From the NCBI GenBank assembly GCA_023390245.1, contig JAEWDF010000102.1, positions 1-6,096 on the forward strand: a DNA stretch of 6,096 bases, given 5' to 3'. The translations under genes and the position numbers were made by a program. The DNA comes from Pseudomonadota bacterium (GTDB lineage Bacteria; Pseudomonadota; Alphaproteobacteria; Caulobacterales; Caulobacteraceae). Position 1 is the stretch's first letter; every line of letters begins with the position of its first letter. Shown here in pieces: positions 1 to 6,096 of the stretch. Below the pieces are notes generated by a model, which was not told the origin of the DNA, made no database searches, and was given only the letters and a program-made list of their open reading frames with translations.

Positions 1-2063
1 CCTCCGCCCCGCGGCCGCGCGGCCGCGGGATTGGGCTTGCCGAAGGCGCGCGAGAAGTTGAAGCCCCATTGCACGTCCTGCTGCTCCCGCTTGGCGAAGT
101 TCAGTGGGCGCGCGTCGATCGACAGCAGCGTGCCGTCCGTGTCGCGGACGAAGCGTTCGGGCAGGGCGGCCTCCAGGTCCGGCGTGATGGCTGGGAAGGA
201 GGCGATCTGGTTGTCGGTCTCGGTGCGGGTGTAGGCCAGGTTCATCCGCAGGTCGCGCTCGCTGAACGGCTGCCAGTTCACGCCCAGCTTCAGGATGCGG
301 CTGTCCTCGGCCTTCAGGTTCGGGTCGCCGCCGGTGATCTGGACGACCTCGACCGTGTTGCCGGTGGCGAAGTCGAAGACCGGCGTGTTCGGCGTGCTGA
401 GCGTGGGGTCGTTCAGCTGCTGGATCGTCGGGGCCTTGCCCTGGTCGGTGTAGTTGGCCGACAGCGACAGCCGCTCGACCGGCGACCAGTTCAGCCCGCC
501 GCCCAGGGTGTGGACGCCGCCGAAGTCCGACAGCTCGTCATAGGCCAGGTTCACATTGGCCGACAGGTCGCCCAGCTTGGGCAGGACGCCGCGCTCGACG
601 TCGGCGATCGGCAGGTCGAAGTTGGCCTGCAGGCTGCCCTGGTCGCGCGACATGGAGCGGTCGCTGGCCACGCCCGAGCGGACGCTCTCGGAATCCAGGC
701 TCTGGTGCTTGCCGCCCACCTTGAAGGTGGAGCGCAGATTGCCGGCTGGCAGCTCCAGCGGCGTGCCGGTGAAGACCAGTTCGCCGTTCAGGACCTGGGC
801 CAGTGACGAGGCGGTGTCGCGCGCCGCGATCCCGACCGCGCCGGACAGGTCGCCGAACGGATCGACGCCCGGGTCGCCGGCCAGCAGCGCGTCCTGCAGG
901 GCCTCGGCGTCGACGCCGCGCCCGGTGGAGGTGTCGGTCTTGGTGCGGCTGTATTCGCCCGTCGCGGTCCAGCGCCAGTCGCCCAGATAGCCGTCGAACA
1001 CGGCGCCCAGCTCGGCGGCTCGCGTGTCGGTCTCGCGCCGCAAGGCGTCCGGCAGGTCGACATAGCGATAGAGCAGCACGTCGTCGCCGAACGGCGAATA
1101 GGGATTGCCGCCCGGAAGCGTCAGCGTCACGCCCGGCAGGCCCAGGTAGCTGAGGCTGTCGGAGTCCTTCAGGCTGCCGCTCAGCGTCATGCCGACGCTG
1201 GTGTTCAGGTCGTGCTTGTACGTCCCGGCCAGGGACAGTTCGTCCTGCTTGGGCAGCAGGGTGCGATAGGCGCCGAGGTCGCCCTGGCGCAGCTGCCCGG
1301 CGGTTCCCGCGAAGTCGCCCAGCGTCGCGCCGCCGCCGGCGGCCGAGGCGGGGACGCCGGCCTGGGTCACCGTGGACCCGGCCAGGGCGGACAGGGCCGG
1401 ATCGATCTCGGCGCCGGCGGGGACGCCGGTGATGTTGCCCAGCCGGTCGAACAGGACGCCCGTGCCGCTCCGATCGATGTTGCGCTCGGTCTCGTACAGG
1501 GTGTTGCTGGTCGTGCCGTTGATGTCGAAGGACCAGCGGTCCTCGCCGGCGATGCGGACGATGTTGTTCTCGCTCTGATAGGTCGTGCGTCCGCCCTTCT
1601 CGGGCCGCGTGACGTTCAGCGACGACGACAGGGAGCGGAAGCTCTCCTTCAGGACGATGTTCACCACCCGCTGGTCGGCGCTGTAGCCATAGGAGAGGGC
1701 CGTCTCCTCCGGCAGGATCTCGAACCGTTCGATGGCCTCGGGCGGGATGCCGCGGATCTCGCGGAAGCCGGAAATGCGTCGGCCGTTGACCAGGAAGACG
1801 GGCGAGCCGCCGCGCGCGCTGCGGGTCTGGGCCTCAAGCAGGGTGACCAGTTCGCCGATGTTGGTCGCGCCGAAGGCCTGGATCTGGGCGGCGTCATAGG
1901 TGACCAACGGCTCCTGCCCGCCCAGGGCCACGCCGCGCTGCTGCGCCGCGACCACGATGTCGGGCAGGAGGGTGACGGTCGGGGTCTGATCGGTCTGCTG
2001 GCCTTGCGCGGCCGCCGGTTCGGCGGCGAGGCCGAGCGCGAGGAGCATGGAGAGCGGCGTCAT
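1..2063 (-). CDS. TonB-dependent outer-membrane receptor, 3' end outside window
   Basis: Outer-membrane beta-barrel receptor that would import a ligand using TonB/ExbBD energy; the ligand cannot be told from the sequence. The frame is open from 2063 to the window edge (687 codons, no stop). Residues 1-19 form a short signal peptide (hydrophobic SMLLALGLAA, cleavage likely after PAAA). A TonB-box-like LPDIVVAA lies at about 33-40. The plug covers about 50-145, with VFLVNGRRISG (89-99), EAIERFEILPEE (109-120) and QRVVNIVLK (131-139), hallmarks of this receptor class. The remainder alternates aromatic and polar residues as barrel strands do; the last visible part is FNFSRAFGKPNPAAARPRGG, the start of a Pro/Gly/Arg-rich loop. 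I expect a few hundred residues are missing. The start at 2063 has AGGGA 9 nt upstream. An in-frame ATG at 2090 would add RSQGHH, giving the signal peptide a charged N-region, but lacks a well-placed ribosome site. Upstream, TTGTCGC (2123-2117) resembles a -35 element without a good -10. The gene follows the kinase gene at 193 bp, same strand. Confidence 0.93.
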   Translation of the reverse strand, partial: MTPLSMLLALGLAAEPAAAQGQQTDQTPTVTLLPDIVVAAQQRGVALGGQEPLVTYDAAQIQAFGATNIGELVTLLEAQTRSARGGSPVFLVNGRRISGFREIRGIPPEAIERFEILPEETALSYGYSADQRVVNIVLKESFRSLSSSLNVTRPEKGGRTTYQSENNIVRIAGEDRWSFDINGTTSNTLYETERNIDRSGTGVLFDRLGNITGVPAGAEIDPALSALAGSTVTQAGVPASAAGGGATLGDFAGTAGQLRQGDLGAYRTLLPKQDELSLAGTYKHDLNTSVGMTLSGSLKDSDSLSYLGLPGVTLTLPGGNPYSPFGDDVLLYRYVDLPDALRRETDTRAAELGAVFDGYLGDWRWTATGEYSRTKTDTSTGRGVDAEALQDALLAGDPGVDPFGDLSGAVGIAARDTASSLAQVLNGELVFTGTPLELPAGNLRSTFKVGGKHQSLDSESVRSGVASDRSMSRDQGSLQANFDLPIADVERGVLPKLGDLSANVNLAYDELSDFGGVHTLGGGLNWSPVERLSLSANYTDQGKAPTIQQLNDPTLSTPNTPVFDFATGNTVEVVQITGGDPNLKAEDSRILKLGVNWQPFSERDLRMNLAYTRTETDNQIASFPAITPDLEAALPERFVRDTDGTLLSIDARPLNFAKREQQDVQWGFNFSRAFGKPNPAAARPRGG
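8..29. repeat. 22-bp perfect GC-only palindrome inside receptor gene
   Basis: Bases 8-29 are their own reverse complement and contain only G and C. They hold two abutting GCGGCCGC octamers (11-18 and 19-26), flanked by CCGCGG on both sides. The stretch encodes the Ala/Arg/Pro residues that begin the low-complexity loop of the receptor, so it may be a by-product of codon choice in a repetitive segment and not a functional site. Confidence 0.8.
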
Positions 2064-2175
2064 GGGATGATGTCCCTGGGATCTTTGCATATCAACGACG
2101 AGAACCCTCTCCCGACGCGACAAAGGTGGCTGGAAAGCGGCGGAATTGATGAAGTTTCCGACAGGGTGGAATTTG

Positions 2176-2218
2176 ATCGTCTGGCGGCTTTCGCGCGCGA
2201 CGGAAGCCGCCAGACGAT
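2176..2218 (-). terminator. 15-bp perfect inverted repeat after the kinase gene
   Basis: The arms ATCGTCTGGCGGCTT (2176-2190) and AAGCCGCCAGACGAT (2204-2218) are exact reverse complements around a 13-nt loop; the loop itself contains the palindrome TCGCGCGCGA. The stem starts 38 nt past the kinase stop codon on the minus strand, where a terminator would sit, and lies more than 110 nt upstream of the receptor start. The sequence after the stem on the minus strand is CAAATTCC, not a real U-run, so intrinsic termination would be weak. It may instead be a 3'-end stabilising hairpin, a partial terminator letting some transcripts enter the receptor gene, or a protein-binding palindrome. Confidence 0.5.
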
Positions 2219-2256
2219 ACGTTTAACGCCGCCGCGGGCGCGTTCCGTCGGTTGCG

Positions 2257-4779
<2,523 letters not shown>

Positions 4780-4829
4780 GCAGCTCTCGATCGGGTCGGG
4801 AGTTCTGCCACGGCGTTCGTTGAATAAGG

Positions 4830-4835
4830 TTTAGC
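4830..4835 (-). promoter_or_regulatory. Possible -10 element for the kinase gene
   Basis: Read on the minus strand this is GCTAAA, which fits the Caulobacter-type -10 consensus GCTANA. It would give a leader of roughly 40 nt before the kinase start at 4779. No convincing TTGAC-like -35 sits 10-17 bases upstream, so the call rests on one hexamer and its position in the divergent intergenic region. Confidence 0.25.
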
Positions 4836-4865
4836 GGCGACGGGCGATTGCGTGGGGCGCTCGCG

Positions 4866-4892
4866 TTGACCTGCGGACGGCGATCCGCTATA
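4866..4892 (+). promoter_or_regulatory. rpsT promoter, Caulobacter housekeeping-sigma type
   Basis: TTGACCT (4866-4872) and GCTATA (4887-4892) are separated by 14 nt. This matches the known Caulobacter housekeeping consensus, TTGaCgS, 10-14 nt, GCTANA. Transcription would begin near 4899, leaving a leader of about 65 nt ahead of rpsT. The nine bases GCGTTGACC around the -35 recur exactly at the proposed dnaA promoter. Confidence 0.75.
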
Positions 4893-4963
4893 GGCCCGCG
4901 CTCTTGAGATTTCCGCGCCGTGGATCGGGTGGTCTGCGGCGTTTTCCGTTCGAAGGTTTCCAG

Positions 4964-5233
4964 ATGGCCAACAACCCCGGCGCCCGCAAGTCGATCCGCA
5001 AGATCGCCGCCCGCACCGAAGTGAACAAGGCGCGCCGCTCGCGCGTCCGCACCTATCTGCGCAAGTTCCAGGAAGCGGTCGCCGGCGGCGACGCGGCGGT
5101 CGCCAAGACCGCCTTCGTCGAGGCCCAGTCGGAACTGATGCGCGCCGTCTCCAAGGGCGTGGTCCACAAGAACACCGGGGCCCGCAAGGTCAGCCGTCTG
5201 GCCGCCCAGCTGAAGAAGCTTTCGGCCGCCTGA
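4964..5233 (+). CDS. rpsT: 30S ribosomal protein S20
   Basis: Small basic 16S rRNA-binding protein of the 30S subunit, 89 residues against 87 in E. coli. It begins MANNPGARKSIRK, followed by the Lys/Arg-rich helix with VNKARRSRVRTYLRKF (about 20-35), and carries the conserved C-terminal GVVHKNTGARKVSRLAAQL (65-83), which identifies the family without ambiguity. The ATG at 4964 has AAGG at 4953-4956, a 7-nt gap; the frame could open earlier at 4904, but that extension does not look like S20 and lies in the leader. It has its own promoter (4866-4892) and a stem-loop terminator (5307-5337), so it is probably transcribed alone although dnaA follows in the same direction. The rpsT-dnaA order is, to my knowledge, common in alphaproteobacteria. 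Codon use is strongly GC-ending, like its neighbours. Confidence 0.98.
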   Translation: MANNPGARKSIRKIAARTEVNKARRSRVRTYLRKFQEAVAGGDAAVAKTAFVEAQSELMRAVSKGVVHKNTGARKVSRLAAQLKKLSAA

Positions 5234-5306
5234 TCCGCGTTAAGGACTTTCCCTGATACGGAGCGGCTGTCGCTGTTCCGTTGTGGGATTTCGATGCAAT
5301 TTCAAT

Positions 5307-5337
5307 GGCGAAGGGGTTGATGCTCCTTCGCCGTTTT
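5307..5337 (+). terminator. Rho-independent terminator after rpsT
   Basis: GGCGAAGG (5307-5314) pairs exactly with CCTTCGCC (5325-5332); one G-U and one G-C pair can extend the stem to 10 bp around a 6-nt loop. It is followed by GTTTT (5333-5337). The stem starts 74 nt after the rpsT stop, longer than usual, but no other hairpin with a T-run lies between. It would insulate the dnaA promoter from rpsT transcription. Confidence 0.8.
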
Positions 5338-5425
5338 GCGTTCCGGCGGTAACTCGCGCGGCAGGGAACGCCGGACCCCTGGAAAGGGAAACGGTGAATT
5401 TCCCAAGCGGACGTGGCGTTTGCCG

Positions 5426-5462
5426 GAGTCAACGAATTTAACTTCGAATCGATCAACGAATC
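5426..5462. promoter_or_regulatory. Cluster of three GANTC sites with a 9-bp direct repeat, upstream of dnaA
   Basis: GANTC, the target of the cell-cycle methylase CcrM in Caulobacter and relatives, occurs three times in 37 bp: GAGTC at 5426-5430 and GAATC at 5446-5450 and 5458-5462. The same short, AT-richer stretch carries an exact direct repeat TCAACGAAT at 5429-5437 and 5453-5461, 24 bp apart start to start. The cluster ends four bases before the proposed dnaA -35 element. In Caulobacter, dnaA transcription is known to depend on promoter GANTC methylation; that the same holds here is an inference from position. Confidence 0.6.
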
Positions 5463-5466
5463 AGCG

Positions 5467-5491
5467 TTGACCCGGCGGGCCCCCGGCGTAA
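5467..5491 (+). promoter_or_regulatory. Probable dnaA promoter
   Basis: TTGACC (5467-5472) is followed after 13 nt by GCGTAA (5486-5491). The -35 is good and shares GCGTTGACC with the rpsT promoter; the -10 matches GCTANA only in part. This is the best candidate between the rpsT terminator and dnaA, and would give a leader of about 190 nt. A weaker alternative -10 is TCTAAC at 5501-5506, which lacks a matching -35. Confidence 0.45.
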
Positions 5492-5497
5492 GTTTTG

Positions 5498-5690
5498 GCC
5501 TCTAACGCACTTCCATCCCAACACGGATGAAGACGGCGCGGGACCTCGTTTCGCGTCGGCGGGAGATGTCTGTCCAGGAGTTCGGCCCCGTCCGGAAAGC
5601 ACAGCTTTTCGGCGCAGGAGAAGTCGTCCCTGAACCGTCCCCCTGAGGTGCCGCGGACAGGTTTGGTTTTGAACAGCGGGTGGCTGAACG
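5498..5690 (+). other. dnaA: Long dnaA leader (5' untranslated region)
   Basis: About 190 nt separate the proposed start of transcription from the dnaA start codon; the 5' boundary is approximate. The stretch holds a 9-bp hairpin (5592-5612) and a 39-codon ORF (5527-5646) whose coding status is doubtful. AGGAG occurs at 5576-5580 and 5617-5621 but neither is followed at a normal distance by a start codon. In Caulobacter the dnaA mRNA also has a long leader that takes part in nutrient-dependent control of DnaA synthesis, so a regulatory role is plausible here. Confidence 0.45.
5592..5612 (+). promoter_or_regulatory. Stem-loop in the dnaA leader
   Basis: CCGGAAAGC (5592-5600) pairs with GCTTTTCGG (5604-5612) through eight Watson-Crick pairs and one G-U pair, closing a three-base loop (ACA). 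No T-run follows, so it is not an intrinsic terminator. It lies about 80 nt before the dnaA start codon and inside the putative upstream ORF. It may shape leader folding or stability; no protein partner can be named. Confidence 0.45.
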
Positions 5691-6096
5691 ATGGTCGGGG
5701 GCGCGACGGCGATGTCGAACGGTGCGGGCAGGTCTGAACCTACGGATCTCGATCGCATCTGGACCGAGGCCGCGGGCCGCCTGCGCGCGGAGATCGGCGA
5801 CGGCCCGTTCAACTCCTATGTCGCCCCGTCCGCCGTGCGCGCCGATTCCAGCGGACAGCTGATCCTGGTCACCCCGACCGCCTATGCGCGCGACTGGGTG
5901 CGCAAGAACGCCCTGCGCCGGATGAACGAACTGTGGCTGGGCCTGGACGGCCAGGCCCGCCGGCTGGAGGTCCGTTGCCGCGCCGAGGTGGGCTCCGTCC
6001 CGCCGGCCGCCGCGGTGGCCGCCGGCAATGTGGTCGACGCCACGCCGCGCATCGCCGCCCTGGCCGGCGCCGGCCTGGCGACGCCGACCGTCGGCC
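5691..6096 (+). CDS. dnaA: Chromosomal replication initiator DnaA, N-terminal part
   Basis: DnaA binds DnaA boxes at the origin, forms an ATP-dependent filament and opens the DNA for helicase loading. Only the first 135 codons are in the window; the AAA+ and DNA-binding domains lie beyond base 6096. Domain I (about residues 22-97) is recognisable by RIWTEAAGRLRAEIGDGPF (22-40), the PFNSYVAPS stretch (39-47) and TAYARDWVRKNALRRMNELW (63-82), which parallels the LDWVRDKY region of E. coli DnaA and the ARDWIRR region recalled for Caulobacter DnaA. After about residue 98 the sequence turns Ala/Pro/Val-rich, the start of the variable linker, domain II. The ATG at 5691 follows an in-frame stop at 5685 and has GGTGG 7 nt upstream. 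The in-frame ATG at 5712 (MSNGAG) is a real alternative, with a G-run 10 nt upstream. It follows rpsT by 457 bp in the same direction, apparently with its own promoter. Confidence 0.93.
   Translation, partial: MVGGATAMSNGAGRSEPTDLDRIWTEAAGRLRAEIGDGPFNSYVAPSAVRADSSGQLILVTPTAYARDWVRKNALRRMNELWLGLDGQARRLEVRCRAEVGSVPPAAAVAAGNVVDATPRIAALAGAGLATPTVG

Noticed and set aside
5190..5456. 88-codon minus-strand frame in the rpsT-dnaA gap
   Set aside because: It covers the rpsT 3' end antisense, the terminator and the dnaA control region. No ribosome site or recognisable domain was seen, and its composition differs from that of real genes here.
5429..5462. CtrA binding site before dnaA
   Set aside because: Only a lone TTAA half-site (5438-5441) is present; the TTAA, 7 nt, TTAA spacing is not met on either side.
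5234..5690. Replication origin between rpsT and dnaA
   Set aside because: I found no TTATNCACA-type DnaA box on either strand, no cluster of near matches and no AT-rich unwinding region beyond one short stretch. TGTGGGATT at 5282-5290 is too poor a match. In Caulobacter the origin lies away from dnaA.
5453..5812. 119-codon minus-strand frame opposite the dnaA leader and start
   Set aside because: Antisense to the dnaA 5' end, Pro/Arg/Ser-rich, with no family features.

Overview
The window looks like chromosomal DNA of a high-GC alphaproteobacterium, most likely Caulobacteraceae (Brevundimonas- or Caulobacter-like). This rests on the rpsT then dnaA gene order, a DnaA domain I that reads much like what I remember of Caulobacter DnaA, Caulobacter-type promoters (TTGAC with a short spacer and GCTANA), a cluster of GANTC (CcrM-type) sites in front of dnaA, and a TonB-dependent receptor of a style common in Caulobacteraceae and sphingomonads. 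The genus is an inference; no 16S or other marker is present.

Layout from left to right: (1) 1-2063, minus strand: 5' part of a large TonB-dependent outer-membrane receptor whose 3' end lies beyond base 1. (2) 2064-2256: a gap with a perfect 15-bp inverted repeat that could end the upstream kinase transcript. (3) 2257-4779, minus strand: a complete 840-residue hybrid sensor histidine kinase with a signal peptide, a TPR-like periplasmic sensor, one membrane span, HisKA, HATPase and a C-terminal receiver. (4) 4780-4963: a divergent promoter region. (5) 4964-5233, plus strand: rpsT (ribosomal protein S20), with a clear promoter and a downstream stem-loop terminator. (6) 5234-5690: a 457-bp gap that reads as the dnaA control region, with three GANTC sites, a 9-bp direct repeat, a probable promoter and a leader of about 190 nt with a hairpin and an upstream ORF. 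(7) 5691 to the window end, plus strand: the first 135 codons of dnaA (domain I and start of the linker).

Functionally there are two blocks. The plus-strand block is core growth machinery: S20 and the replication initiator. The minus-strand block is an envelope sensing and uptake pair: a kinase with a periplasmic sensor followed by a TonB-dependent receptor in the same direction. Co-regulation of that pair is a guess from proximity. No mobile element, CRISPR array, tRNA or rRNA was seen. I found no clearly new system; the most interesting parts are the dnaA control region and the uncharacterised sensor kinase.
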